Source: Coniella vitis
Taxonomy: Eukaryota; Ascomycota; Sordariomycetes; Diaporthales; Schizoparmaceae
Assembly: GCA_011317545.1 (NCBI GenBank)
Contig: WUJK01000011.1
Coordinates: 1,738,724-1,802,723, forward strand
Length of the DNA stretch: 64,000 bases
Reading direction: 5' to 3'
Shown here: positions 1 to 12,110 of the stretch, piece by piece
Layout of the letters: every line of letters begins with the position of its first letter
Position numbering within the stretch: position 1 is the first letter of the stretch
Made by a program: the position numbers and the translations under genes
Notes under the pieces: model-generated
Told to the model about the DNA's origin: nothing
Seen by the model: the letters and a program-made list of their open reading frames with translations, nothing else
Databases searched by the model: none

Positions 1-2544
1 CAAATCCCTCTTTCTTTTTGCTTATTCCTGCTTTCTCAAACCGCACGAGGGGGATGGCAAAGGTACCCAGCAGGATGCTCTTGAGTCTTTCTACAAGAGG
101 CAGGCAGGCATCTATGACAGCACAAGAAACGCGCTGCTCAAGGGCCGGGAGGATATGCTGGCTCTGGTCGCGGCTCAATTGAGAGCCAAGGCTCAGCAAA
201 GGAGCGGCAATCACAAAGAAAAAAGGACTGGACGAATCTGGGTTGATGTAAGCTTTCTCACGACCCGACGGCAACCCCAAATATGAAGAGGCTTCTCCGG
301 CTGATTGTCTGCGCAGGTGGGTGGCGGTACGGGCTTCAACATCGAGGCCATGGCCCAGTTTGTTGATGTTCCCGGATTCTTCTCCAGCATCTATCTGGTC
401 GACTTCTCCCCTTCCCTGTGCGAAGTGGCTCGCAAGCGCTTTGCTAGACTTGGCTGGAACAATGTCAAGGTCATCTGCGAGGATGCCAGAAAGTTCAAAC
501 TCGAGGACTACGAAACCGAGCTTCAGGGAGGTCGGTCGCTCAGCAAGTCTCCCAGCAGCTACTTTTCAGAGAAGCGCCCCGAGCATGGCGGCGCTGACCT
601 GATCACCATGTCGTACAGCCTGTCCATGATTGTAAGCCAATGAGGCCTCAGGCACCAAGACAGACTACGCGGGTGGCATGGCTAACAATGATATATCAGC
701 CGGAATACTACTCGGTCATTGACTCTCTCACGTCTCTACTGTCTCCAGACGGCATTATGGGAGTGGTTGACTTCTATGTCCAGTCCAAGGTCGATGTCAG
801 TTTCCGCAACCACACCGGTGGCCTGGTCAATCGCCATGTCAACTTCTTTGGGCGCACATTCTGGCGAGCGTGGTTCGAAGTGGACCGAGTCGGTCTGGAA
901 CCTAGCCGCCGAGACTATCTGGAATATCGGTTCGGCACCCTTCTGTGTGCAAACGCACGAAATAACGTGCTTGGAGCCATCCCCTACTATACCTGGCTGG
1001 GATGCCACAAGAAGCCATTCGCATCCTCCAGCCTGCCACAAGAAATTGTCGAGTACGTGGATGCGCTGGTGACTGAGTCACCATATCTGCTGCCCGCCAA
1101 TGCTCCCAACGCCTTGACGCGCGCCGTCCAGAGGACCGCCCCCGAGATGCGGTCCAAGGCATTCGATGCGGCGATTGCAAACCTCTCCTCCAACCTGCCG
1201 TTGCCGTCCTTCTTCTACCAGAACCACCATTGGCGCATCTACTATGACGAACGCCTGCCCAAACACACGCAGTTCAACGACGAGTACATTTATGCCTTCA
1301 CCTGGGAGGACTCCCGCGTTGACTCCCGCATCCTCAACCTCAAGTCCGACGATGTCGTGCTGGCGATTTGCAGCGCAGGCGACAATGTCCTCTCATACGT
1401 CATGCAGAGCCCAGCCCGCGTCCATGCCGTGGACCTGAACCCCGCGCAGTGCCACCTCCTCGAACTCAAAGTCGCGGCCTACCATGCTCTGGCCTACGAC
1501 GACTTCTGGATGATCTTCGGCGAAGGAAAGCACCCGCAGTTCCGCCAGCTCCTCATCGCACGGCTCTCTCCGCACCTGTCGTCGCGCGCGTTCCAGTACT
1601 GGCTGAACAACACGCACATATTCACCAGCCGGCGCGGGCGCGGGCTGTACGACACGGGCGGCTCCAAGCATGCCATCCGGGTCATGCGCTGGATAGCACG
1701 CCTCTTTGGGCTGGGCAGGGCCATCCAGGCTATCTTGGCAGCCAAGACGCTGAATGAGCAGCGCGAGATCTGGCGCGCGAACATGCGCCCCGCGCTCCTC
1801 TCCACCCTCGTGAACCGGCTCGTCGTCTCGCAGGAGGCCTTCCTCTGGAGCGCTCTCGGCGTGCCCAAGAACCAGCTCGCCATGATTGAAGCCGACCATG
1901 CGGCAGCCTGCGAGGCGACGGCTTCCACGGCTCGCCACCGCCACAGCAACCCGAAGCCCAAGCCCTCCCGCTCGCAGGCGGTGTGGAACTACATGGTCGC
2001 CACGCTCGACCCCGTCGCAGAACACACCCACATCGCCGCCGACAACCCGTACTACTACGTCTGTCTCGCCGGCCGCTTCTCGCCCAAATGCCACCCCGAG
2101 TACCTCTCACGGCACGCCCACGCGCGGCTCTCGCGCCCAGGCGCCTTTGACGGCCTGCGGATCCACACGGACGAGATCAACGAGGTGATTGCGCGCATCA
2201 CACCGGGCACTCTGACCGTTGCCGTTGTCATGGACTCAATGGATTGGTTTGACCCCGGCACGAGCGCTGCGACGGTGCAGATCCAGAAACTGAACAGGGC
2301 GCTGAAAATGGGCGGGCGAGTGATGCTCAGAAGCTCGGCGTTGGAGCCGTGGTATATCAAACCCTTTGAGGAGGTGGGCGGGTTCACGGCAAAGTGCCAT
2401 GGGAGCAGGAAGGGCGGCGTGTGTATTGACCGGGTGAATATGTATGCGAGTTGCTGGGTGTTGACGAAGACGGCGAACCTACCGCCGCCTACGCCGGCGA
2501 TGGATGGGGCGGTTGGGTCGGAGATGGAGAGTTTGACGATTTAG
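1..2544 (+). CDS. BTA1: betaine lipid (DGTS) synthase, 5' partial
   Basis: Fused S-adenosylmethionine enzyme that makes diacylglyceryl-trimethylhomoserine, a phosphorus-free membrane lipid. Exons as read: <1-247, 317-631, 700-2544; both introns (69 and 68 bp) are GT-AG and phase 0. The frame is open to the window edge (codons start at base 2) and reads a hydrophobic tail, then KPHEGDGKGTQQ, so the true start lies upstream. The N-terminal part is a BtaB-like methyltransferase with motif I VDVGGGTGFN. The C-terminal part from about base 1200 is BtaA-like (DUF3419), with a second SAM-binding segment CSAGDNVLSY followed by AVDLNPAQ. The domain order BtaB-BtaA is that of fungal and algal Bta1. Family knowledge suggests induction under phosphate starvation; nothing in this window shows the promoter. 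Confidence 0.9.
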
Positions 2545-3202
2545 GGGTGGAACGGAGGACGGATTGGTTGATTGATTGACTGATCTAACCAATGAAAGTT
2601 GACGAGGGCTCGAAGTATGCTCGCTGCAACATTGTTCCGAGGGAGAGAAAGGGCACGAGGCTTGGGTGACGAAATACTTGGGCACGCGTGCTGATTGATC
2701 TCGAGGCGAACGGCACCATGGTACAGATGTGGATTATCTCATGACGATAGATCTGTGTTCTATTTGCCCGACCAGTCTTTCATTTCTACTCGCAGCCATT
2801 CAGAGGCTCTGTGCAAGTCGGTCCGCCGGTCTTGGCTCTGCTGCCCGCTCCGTTACAGGAGGCATGGCCTTGCCCGGGCCGGCCCGAGCGGATGCACCGT
2901 TGGACGGCGGCTGTGCGGGAACAAGATAACTCATCAGATAAGTGATCATGGCCATCACAGTATTCAGCCTCATCTAGCAATGGGAGTCCACAAGACAATT
3001 CCGAAATTGTAGCTTATCTATCTGGCTGTCAGTCTGACAACACTAGCCAGTTCTCTTTTGGACTGAGAGAATCCAAGTATTCTGCCACGGGCTCCATGAC
3101 AGCCTCCACTCTTGCTTTCTCGGAATAACTGCCCAGTCTCTGGCGATCGTCGATATCTTGATGCATAGCATTCCTCCATCATTCCACAGCCATCAAGTGA
3201 GA
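2545..3202. other. intergenic, BTA1 to D-amino-acid oxidase
   Basis: 658 bp of mixed composition holding the BTA1 3' end and the promoter of the next gene. I see no RNA gene or credible ORF. TTGATTGATTGAC near 2566-2581 is a short direct repeat with no assigned role. Confidence 0.5.
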
Positions 3203-4848
3203 ATGACCAAAGGCTCCCAAACAGTGGTCGTCATAGGGTAACCAAATCACCCCAGCCCAGCCCAGCCCAGCCCATCCTCTCCTCTCCCCTGCATCTCCAT
3301 CGACCCAGTTATCTTCCCTCTCAACCGAAAACCCTCCTTTCGGTTACCGTGTTTCCCCCCCCCCTCCACCACGGGGTCTCGATGCTCATCCACTGACGGC
3401 AACTCCAGAGCCGGCGTCATCGGCCTGTCCTGCGCCCTCGAGCTCCAACAAGCCGGCTACGCCGTCACTATCCTCGCCAGGGACTTTCCGGCGCCGTTTG
3501 CCCTCCTTGACGCGCAGACACACATCAACTACACGTCGCCATGGGGGGGAGCGCATAACCGCTGGGTGCCGCCTCCTCTGCCTCGCCCACCTACTTCAGC
3601 CTCTTCCTCTTCCTCCTGCTCCTGCTCCCCGCAAGGCCAGGGCCAGGAGGGCCAGGGCCAGGAACAAGAACAAGAACAAGACCACAACATCCGCGACCAC
3701 AGGCTCGCTCTGGTTACATTCCAGCGCATGCAGCAGCTTTCCAACACGTCGTCGTCGTCGTCAGTGTCCACACCAACGGGCATAACCTTCATGAAGGGCA
3801 TCGAGTACCTCGAGGCCCCGCCGGAAGAATACCTCGCGCTCGCGCACCGCAGCACCCACCCCGTCCACAACGAGCACCACGACGCAGCGGCGCTAGGGAT
3901 CAAGGGGTTCCGTGTGTTGAACAAGGACGAGCTACCACTGGACGGAAAGGTGGTGCTGGGTTTCGAGTATGACACGTGGTGTGTGAATCCAATGGTGTAC
4001 TGCTCGTTCTTGCTGAACCGGTTTGTCTATCGTGGGGGCAAGGTGGTGAAGCGGGAGGTGAGGGATTTGAAGGAGGCATTCTCGTGGGACTTGGGTGGGA
4101 GGAAGACGGAGCTGGTTGTCAACGCTTCGGGCCACGGGTTTGGCGACGAGAGGGTCTTTATCACGCGAGGTATGTTTGTCTGCCTTTGCTGCTACATCAT
4201 TTCCTTCTCACTGGTCCCCTTCTTTGTCCCCTGTGGTGTCGTGGGAAATCTCAACCTGCGCCCCATCCGCTTGAATACCGACTTCTCGTGGTCTCTCCCC
4301 CCCCCGCCCCGTCCGACTGACAAGCAATAACAAATGCAAAAAAATAAAAATAAATAAAATACACAGGTCAAACCTGTCTCGTAGCAAATACCACCCCTTC
4401 CACCATCACCCGCCAAAACGCAGATGGCACTTGGACATTCTGCGTCCCACGCAACTACGAAGGTGGGACCATCATCGGCGGGACCAAGGAGCCCAATAAC
4501 TGGGACGCCGATCCTTCGCCCCAAGTCAGGCAACAGCTTGTGGATGCGTTTGTGGCGACATACCCGGATATTGTCGCGAACGACGAATTTCCCGCGGCTC
4601 ATCGAGGGTCCTTGCACAAGACTAGCAAAGGCTCGGTGAGGGTGTTGAGGGATATTGTGGGTCGGCGGCCAACGAGGCATGGTGGTGCGAGGATTGACAG
4701 GGAGGATGTCTCGGGCGGTGATGGAAGGACGAAGACGGTTGTGCATGCCTATGGGCTTGGAGGCAGGGGGTTCGAGATGTCGTGGGGTGTTGCCGAGATG
4801 GTTGCAGGGCTGGTTGGGCAGTCTCGGTCGGCTACAGCGAGACTATAG
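3203..4848 (+). CDS. DAO1: D-amino-acid oxidase (FAD), peroxisomal
   Basis: FAD enzyme that oxidatively deaminates D-amino acids to 2-oxo acids, ammonia and H2O2. Exons: 3203-3237, 3409-4169, 4367-4848 (introns 171 and 197 bp). The first intron splits the dinucleotide-binding motif; joining gives VVVIGAGVIGLSCALEL, a clean GxGxxG. Later landmarks are YTSPWGGAHNRW, VVNASGHGFGD, TRGQTCLVAN and the C-terminal signature HAYGLGGRGFEMSWG. The protein ends in ARL, a type 1 peroxisomal targeting tripeptide. After NRWVPPPL there is a Ser-rich then Gln/Gly/Glu-rich insertion (roughly residues 68-110). Intron 1 carries four CCCAG units and a C9 run. D-aspartate oxidase is the alternative within this family. 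Confidence 0.87.
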
Positions 4849-5247
4849 TGCCACGATGAGATCGATGGCTGCGAGATTCAGGATGCTTGTCACCGTCTCT
4901 CTTTCTATTGTTTTTGCCCGGTCAAGAGGCGAAAGAAATGAGGACGGCTGTTATGGTTTCAGGAGATTCTCTGCCCGCCCAGCGGTTTTGATATGTACAC
5001 AATATTTGCACATATACATTCAATAGTTGGATATATGACGGGCAGGAAACGCAGACCCTATCCTTCATGAAAGAATAAAAGTAGAAAAAAGCATACCCGA
5101 AGAACCCAACACCCTCTAAGCGCCCCCAAACGCCGGTGATAATGCAAACAAGTTCCTTTTCCCCCCCGTCCTCTCTCTCCTTTTGTTTTTTGTTTTGCTT
5201 TGTTTGGGCCTTACACACACACACACGCACACACAAACTGCCACCAA
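4849..5247. other. convergent 3' intergenic region
   Basis: 399 bp between two convergent genes. It contains a T-rich tract and, at 5213-5236, an imperfect (CA)n microsatellite just beyond the CMC1 stop. No gene is seen. Confidence 0.5.
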
Positions 5248-5990
5248 TCATGAGCCTTCCACCCCCTTCCCACTCTTACTCTTGAACCCACCAATCCTCT
5301 CTCCCCTCCGCAACTTCTCCTCCTCGGCCTTTCTGCGCGCCTCGTCCCGCTCACTCTCTTCCAGTCCCCACCACTCGCGCATGAACCGCGCCTGCTCCTC
5401 CTTGCGCTTTTGCTTTTCGATCCGCTGCCGCGCACGCTCCTGGCGCTGCGCAAACCATTCTTCGCGCGCCGCGTCTTCTTGTTGAGGTGTGGCGTGCAGT
5501 TTCATGCATCCGTTCATGAGCCGGTGGGGCTCTCGGCAGGCAAAGGGGACGGTAAAGGTCCGACCGGAGGCGCATTCTGCAAAGGCTGTATCATTGGGGA
5601 AAACGAAGACGAGAGAGAGATAATGTCAGTCGAGGCACGTCGCAGGGCTTCTATATGGGAGGCGGAGGGACAGGAAAGGGAAGAAGGGGGGAATTGTTCT
5701 GGAGACACAAGCAATGCAATGCCTCAACCGAAGCAGCCTTCCCCCCCAAAGAAGCAGCGAAACACACCTTTAATCTCAGCGGCACACTGCTTCCGCACCC
5801 GATCATAAAAGATATCCCGTACCTGCGCCTCCTGCGACGCCGACAGTGGTAATGGATTCCGCGAGGGCATCGGCAGACGTTCTGTTGCTCTACTTGTGCT
5901 GTTGTCGGATGTGCTTGCTGGGTTGCTGCATGAGCCAGCAGCGCTCGGCCCGCTCGGTGTCTGGATGGAAGCCATCGTGGCTGCGGCCAT
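5248..5990 (-). CDS. CMC1: COX assembly mitochondrial protein, twin CX9C
   Basis: Small intermembrane-space protein that helps copper delivery and early Cox1 assembly for cytochrome c oxidase. Two exons on the minus strand, 5990-5768 and 5585-5248, joined over a 182-bp phase-1 intron; the product is about 186 residues. The splice creates the first CX9C (C-AAEIKAFAE-C); the second follows in exon 2 (C-REPHRLMNG-C). The exact twin spacing strongly supports both the intron and the family. The N-terminus is Ser/Pro-rich and poorly conserved. The C-terminal third is a charged Arg/Glu helix (QRQERARQRIEKQKRKEEQ). It is longer than the roughly 110-residue yeast protein because of both extensions. 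Oxidative folding by Mia40 is expected for the family. Confidence 0.85.
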
Positions 5991-6732
5991 ATGAAGGAGA
6001 GTTAAATTGATCCCTTGTGGTCGTTGAGGAGCTCTTTGCTTGCAGTGGAGAGGGTAGGTAGCTTGCTTGTCCCTCTGCGGGGATGGATCCTTGGATGGAT
6101 GCCTGCTCGCGCGAGAGAAACAGGCAAGAAAGAAGAGCGCCTCAGGTATGGCGTGCTAGTCGAGAAGAACCGCTTGAGAGATTGGGTGGGCTTATGACAT
6201 GGAAAAGAAACGAACATTGACGCGGATGAACTGATGTTGGACCCTCGTCCGAAATCCAAATTCTGCCGTTGCTTCTGCCGCCTGCCCCGGGGGTTAGCTC
6301 GGCCGTGGCTCTTCACGGCACCCCTCACCGCCTTGGCAAAAGGTACATAGTAGTAGTACACTACTATGTAAGTACTAAGTACATAATACGTAAATATCAA
6401 TATATACTCAAAAGGTCCTTGCATATCACTCCAAAGTACATCGTAAGAGTAAGATCCCCCCTACATATCAAGTACACTACTTTTTTATATTTGAATACCC
6501 GCATGCTTTTCATTCATTCTCGCTAGTTGCTGTCGCAGTCCCAACATGTCCTTGTTCGTGGTAGCCACAAGATTGAAGCCAGTGGCGTAAAAGTGTTTGC
6601 CTTTCACTCCCGCTGGTACTCTCGCATAGACAGGAGAGCAAGAATCCAATCGTTATACAGTACTGTACTATAGAGTCTAAGGGCCCCCCTACAAGAGGCG
6701 GGAGCCAAAAGAGACACCAGCGCAGATGCCCG
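5991..6732. other. intergenic with GTAC palindromes
   Basis: CMC1 promoter plus the 3' flank of the next minus-strand gene. Contains dense GTAC-type repeats at 6342-6391 (GGTACATAGTAGTAGTACAC and following) and 6658-6673. No gene is seen. Confidence 0.45.
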
Positions 6733-9700
6733 CTACTCCTCATTTGTCACCTCCATATCAATGCTTCCCATCCGCTCCCGCTCCGTCAGATCCACGCTCT
6801 CCTTGCCCTTTTCCTTCTTCTTGCCCATTGAGAACCACCGCCCGCTCATCCTATTCTCCTTGGACTTGCTGTTGGCCGGCCCCATCGACGGGCTGCTCGT
6901 GATGCTGTCGTAGCTCTTGCCAAGCACGTCTTCGCCCGTGAAAGCCGTGCCGTGCCCCCCGCCGAGAACATCGTCGCTGCCGCCAAAGCTTGACCGGTGC
7001 TCCCGCTCTGAATTGGTAGACCCCGGCCCGCCCTTCTTGGACCCGCCGAGGCGAGACGACAGGCTGAACTTGCTCGAGCTACCTTTGCGGAACAGCTTGC
7101 GCACGACATTATCTGGGCTAGTGGGCTCCTTCAGCAGATCCGACGGCGTGTTGGACAGCGACTGATCCAGCGACAGAGACAGAGACAGAGAGTCGTGCGA
7201 CTCGCATACAGATGTGCGACTCTGGACCGACAGCGACTGCCGAGACTCGGACCGTTCTTCAGGCGAGTCGAGGAGCAAAGACGAAGACCCCAGCAGCTGG
7301 TCGTCCGGGTTGCCGTTGGCTTCTTTGCCCTTGCCACGCGAAGACCTTTCTTTACTATTGTCCTTGTCCGCTTTTGGCTTAAAGATATTACCCATAAACG
7401 AGGGTGCGGCAGGATTGAGAGCTTTGACCAGCGATTTCTTCATGGGCCCCGGCCGTCCAATCACGCCCACTTGAGACGGCGAAACCTGAGGATCCAGCAA
7501 TGCCTCGTCGTCCAGAATTTCGTCGTCCGCTGAGGCTAGAGTCGTTTTGAGGGCTGAAGGTGACCCATGAATTGAAGGTCGCCGAGACGGATTGCGGGAC
7601 CACCCGTTATTATCGGGAGACCACACAAGCCGAGACCTTGAGAATGCCGACTGCTCTTGCGGCGGCCACAGGGAGGAGCTGTCCGTGGATGGCCTCGCAC
7701 GATCAGCAGAAGCAATCGAAGCAGGCCGGGGACTGCCCTGATCGCGGTCAAACACTCCAGACATCGCTCGGGCCCCACCAAAGGGAAGGAAGCTCTCATT
7801 CGAAAAGCCAGCGCCTCCAGCCTGCCCCGGGTACGCATCTGTAGTATCCGGGCCAACCGAGTTGCGATTAAAGACATTGAAGCTCGATAGATTGATACGC
7901 CGCCGGCTAGAGCTGCTATCCAGATCTCCTGTCATTTGTCGTGGAAATGATCGGCTCTGTCCTGGTTTCAGACTACCTAGTTCCGGGGGTTCATCCTGAG
8001 CCTTGCCGGGTTTTCCGCGCTGGAAGCTGAAGAGCGATGCAAGTCTGTTTGTAGTGGGGGGTTGCCCTATTGCTGAGAAGTTGCCGGAACGGGAGTTGAG
8101 CGACTGCCTTTCGGCATCGTCGCTGGGAAACGAGGAATAGTGGAGACTCTGCATCGACCCATGTGGGCTCGACATGATACTTGCGGAGTGACCTGAGCCT
8201 GGCGATTGCGGATCGTTGTCCGGAGATGTCGATTGCGGGGGCGCAAAGGGACTGGTAGGCATTGCTGCGTCAGACATGGGACTGTCGGGCTCATCGTGTT
8301 CGTCGTCAGTAAATATGTTACTAGGAAGCAGTTTGGTCGCTGAGGGACTGAGCGGAGCATCCGCCATAAGCGATCGGAGCTCGTCGTCGTCATCCTGTTC
8401 ATATCTGGAAATGGGCTCCAGGAGCAGAGGGCCGAGACCAGGTGGTGCACCCCTGGTACCAAACGCGGATTGGTGAGGCGGTTCCAGCGCGGTATATTGA
8501 GGAGCTGGCGAGATACCAACGCCGGAAAACGAATTGCTATGATGGCTCCTTCGCTTGAGCTGGTTTTGGGCTGGAATGTCAAAGTCGGCCCCCGACGCGT
8601 TGGCCTGGTGGTGTAGTGCGAGGGTGGCCTGAGGAATCTGAGCCAGAGCAGCGTGGATCGATGCGAGACTAGCGTCAAGCTCTCGGCCCTTCTGTTCTTC
8701 CTTGTGAAGCTTGTTGATCCATTCTGATTGTCGTCGCGCCCACTCGCGCCGCCGCTCAGCGTCTTTCTGGCGCCATTCTGCATCCTCTTCACCGCCTGGA
8801 AGCTTCTTGCGATCCTCTTCCAGCTGCCTCACTTGTTCTCTCTTGGCTTTGAGGTCAGCTTCCATTTGGGAGCATTCCGCCTGAAGCTGTTCGTTGGTCT
8901 CGCGCAGCTCCTTGTTCTTGGTGGCGCTCTCTTGCTCAATCTTCTTCATCTGCTCGTCGTAACTCTCGCGCTCTCTACGCCACTCCTGAATCTGCTTTTC
9001 CATCTTCGCAATGCCGTCTTCGTACCGGGACCGCTCAGCCTGTTTCGCCTTGACCTCCTTTTCCAGCTGTGCTTTCCTCTGCAAGGCAGAGCGCATGGCT
9101 CTATCTGTTGTACCCATTTCCTTTTTCAGTTTTTCCGTCTGCTCTTCCTTCTTCTTTTGCTCCGCCTTCTTTTGCTGCCTCTCTTGTTCCAGCTCGTCCA
9201 GTAGTCGCTTGCTGTCCTCTTCCTCTTTGGCAATGAGTGCTATGGTGTCCTCGAGCTCTTTCTTAATGCTGCTGAACTTTTCACCTAGTTCTCTGATTTC
9301 GGACTCGGACGTGCTGTCTTTGCGACCCGGTCTTTGATCCATGCTTCCAACCGAGGGTGAATGTCTGCGGCCAATCGTGTTCCGGCGGGGCAGCTGGCCT
9401 GGCGCGTTCGGTTCTCTAGTCAGCATGGGGCCTCCGTCTGGCATGGTTGCGCTCTCGATGCCTGGAACGGGGCTTCGCGGGGGGCCGCTTTCGTCGCCAT
9501 TCTCCCGGTGCGCAGATGCGGAGCCGTGGTCGTCGGGTTCAAAGTTGGGAGGCAGGCGGGAATTGCCTAATTGGGGTCGTCCGTCTCGGCCAAAGGTACG
9601 AAGGCGAACGGTTCGGCTGCCGGCTTGGAAGCTATTCGCACCGACGGCAATGACGCGAACATTGTAAAAGTGGCTTGGCTTGAGACCCGTGACTGTAATG

Positions 9701-10176
9701 GCTGTTTCTTGGTTTGCTGGGGATTCGCCCACTGTTGATTCCGACACGACGCGTTATTAAGAGACCAAGAACACAGGACAAAACACGGTGGGGCCCATGT
9801 CGATGACGGCGGGTGTTGGGTGGATACGTAGCGGATTGGGGCGTAGGGCTTACCGACTACACCATTGACCTGAATTAGAAACTTCTGCACAGGCTTATTG
9901 GGATGAGGTCTCGCCCAGTTGACGGTGGCCTTGTCGACACCAATGCCAGCAAGCATCACATCGGGAGCGTCTGGTACGTCGACGCCCAGGATTCCTATTA
10001 ACTCTGGCACAGGTTTCCAGAGGGTCTGAACGGCCCTTCGTAGCAGCCTGCGACGGTGGACAAGGTATGTTAGTAATGGTCAGTCGCTCGCCTCCATTCA
10101 AGCATGCACTGGCTCCAGGACACGCGAGCAGCTCTGGTTGACTCGAATGCAGGCTCTCTGGATGCAGTGACACACA

Positions 10177-10211
<35 letters not shown>

Positions 10212-10537
10212 GTGTAGAGAGAGGGCGCAGGTAGGTCTGCATACCAAACGACTGCAGCGCTAAAGAGCAGCATGCTGGCATTCTTTTCGCAGAAGCGGTC
10301 GAGGTTGTCGAGAGTAATCTGCGGGGCCGTGTGCAGGTAGAGCTGCTGGGGTGTGAGGGCGTGCAGGTCCAGGACGAGGTCGAGGTCGAGATAGAAAAAG
10401 GCGTAGAGCAGGGCGCAGACGAGGGCGACGAGCAGGTGGAGGAGGGCGGCCCGTCGCTCAACGAGAAAGGACCAGGCGAGGACAGAGCAAGCAAGCGACA
10501 GGAACGGAACGAGCGTCGTCCATGAGGTCCATGTCAT
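6733..10537 (-). CDS. membrane-anchored fibronectin type III / coiled-coil protein
   Basis: Exons on the minus strand: 10537-10245, 10047-9854, 9731-6733 (introns 197 and 122 bp); 1161 residues. The first about 70 residues hold two hydrophobic segments (LVPFLSLACSVLAWSFLVE and ALLHLLVALVCALLYAFFYL), so the protein is probably membrane-embedded. Exons 2-3 encode one FN3 domain (from about VPDAPDVMLAGIGVDKATV to NVRVIAVGANSFQAG). A long charged coiled coil follows (roughly residues 310-520, rich in KKE/EQ), then about 600 disordered Ser/Pro-rich residues ending in Lys/Glu-rich sequence. Fungi have such FN3 proteins of unknown role; I cannot give a function. Splice phases agree throughout and rebuild the FN3 strand VNGVVVGESPANQE. 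Confidence 0.75.
10170..10211. repeat. (CA)n(GA)n compound microsatellite
   Basis: About 12 CA units run directly into about 8 GA units. It lies inside intron 1 of the FN3/coiled-coil gene. Confidence 0.9.
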
Positions 10538-10716
10538 ATCGAGGAGGATGGTGACGCCGGCCTACAGTGTGCGGAGGGGCCGAGCGAGTGGAACAAAGAT
10601 GGTGATGAGGGGTGGGTGGTGGAGGAGGAGGGGGAGAAGAGGGAGAGAAACATTGGAGGACAGGATTGACTACTCTACCAAGGTTGCAAAGCCCAAGGTG
10701 GTGGTGGTGGGCGGGT

Positions 10717-10755
10717 TGGATGGATGGATGGATGGAAGGATGGGTGGGTGGATGA
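10717..10755. repeat. GGAT tetranucleotide repeat
   Basis: Four to five perfect TGGA units followed by imperfect TGGG units in the upstream region of the FN3 gene. Confidence 0.8.
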
Positions 10756-12072
10756 TGGTTGGAGGAGGTGGTGCTCAAGGTGAAAAACTAACGTTTGAAA
10801 AGTTCGGGTGTTAGTGGTCACTGGGCCGTAGGCCATGCAAGTTGCAGTGGGAAGCCTGGCCCGCAGCGCTGCTAATGCTGGATGCCAGAATGCTAATGCT
10901 AATTACTATATGCAGGTAGGGAGTAAGAGCACTGGGCGCTGGGAGAACCTGGCCTGCCTGGCTTGGTCTGGTATGAGTCAGCGGTTTCTATTCGGCGGAT
11001 ACTGCACTGGTGGGTTCGCAGGCTGCAGCAAGCATGTGTTAGTAGTGATAAACTGGCAAAGCAATGCCCGACATTTGTGTGTTGCTGCATACTATGTACC
11101 ATTTGGGAATCGTATGCAGCATTTATTAGCATTATCATGACGCCGTTGCTACTTTACTGGCTCCGCGGACAACGAACCTCGGTCGTGGAACCGTTTGTTT
11201 GGTTGCCTTCCATGATTGGGATCTCATGTTCATCATACGAGACGCAGCGAGCCTCCATTGAACAAGTGTACACATCCCTGAGTATAAAAGAATTCACCCT
11301 CCAAGCACCTGCAGTCTACAAGTCTAGAGGAGGTACTGTACAGCTAGCCGTTTGCCTCGGACGAGAAACGGTGTGATCTCTCCCGTCTGATGACGGCCTC
11401 GTGGCATTGCCCTTGGCCTCTGCAAGAATCACCTCGCCATGCAAGCAAAGTAGCCCCCAAACGCTCGCACAGGTGTAGCCGCTCGTCCATATGGATATCA
11501 TAGTATATGCGGACGAGCGAGCCAAGAAAGAAGACATTGCCCATGAAAACATGAGGCTGACTTGTTCCCACAAACACGTTGCCCATTCTGTGGACAGACG
11601 CTGGCACGGACGATGTCGCACGGGGTCGCTGCGCAAAACAAAAAGGAGGTCGGCCAGAGCGATGGCGAACAAGACCCCTATACATAGTAGAAGGACTTGG
11701 CCTACCATCATCATTGGATTCTCAACAGATGGTCCTTCCAGGGGTTGTCGCAACCATTGGCACCCACAAGGGTGGCATTGGATCTTATGCAAAGGAGAAG
11801 CGCAGGCAAGCGAGATGGTCTTTATGCCAGCACAGAGTTGATCAAAGGGAATTTATCATAGGATTAAGTACCAAGGAAGTTGTTGTAGCTCGATTTCGGT
11901 GTCGAGATATCACGGCCGTAGAGTCCACGTGAATTCATTCGAAATCGTGAGACTGGCCTCTCTTCGCAAAACGGTATCAAATGGTCAAACAGGCTACCGC
12001 CAGCCAGCTGCTGGTCACGTTGTCATCTAGATCCTACCTGCAAGTTCTTGTTGAACACTACAACACGGTGTG

Positions 12073-12110
12073 TGGTGGTGGTGGTGGCGGCGGCGGCGGC
12101 GGTGGTGGTG
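12073..12110. repeat. GGT/GGC trinucleotide repeat
   Basis: Interrupted run of GGT and GGC units in the long intergenic region upstream of PAH1. Confidence 0.85.

Noticed and set aside
1393..2110. Long minus-strand frames opposite BTA1
   Set aside because: They are shadows of a GC-rich third-position coding region and show no family features.
11316..11792. 158-codon minus-strand frame in the PAH1 upstream region
   Set aside because: One hydrophobic stretch but no recognisable family, poor start context and overlapping frames of similar length; kept only as a remark.
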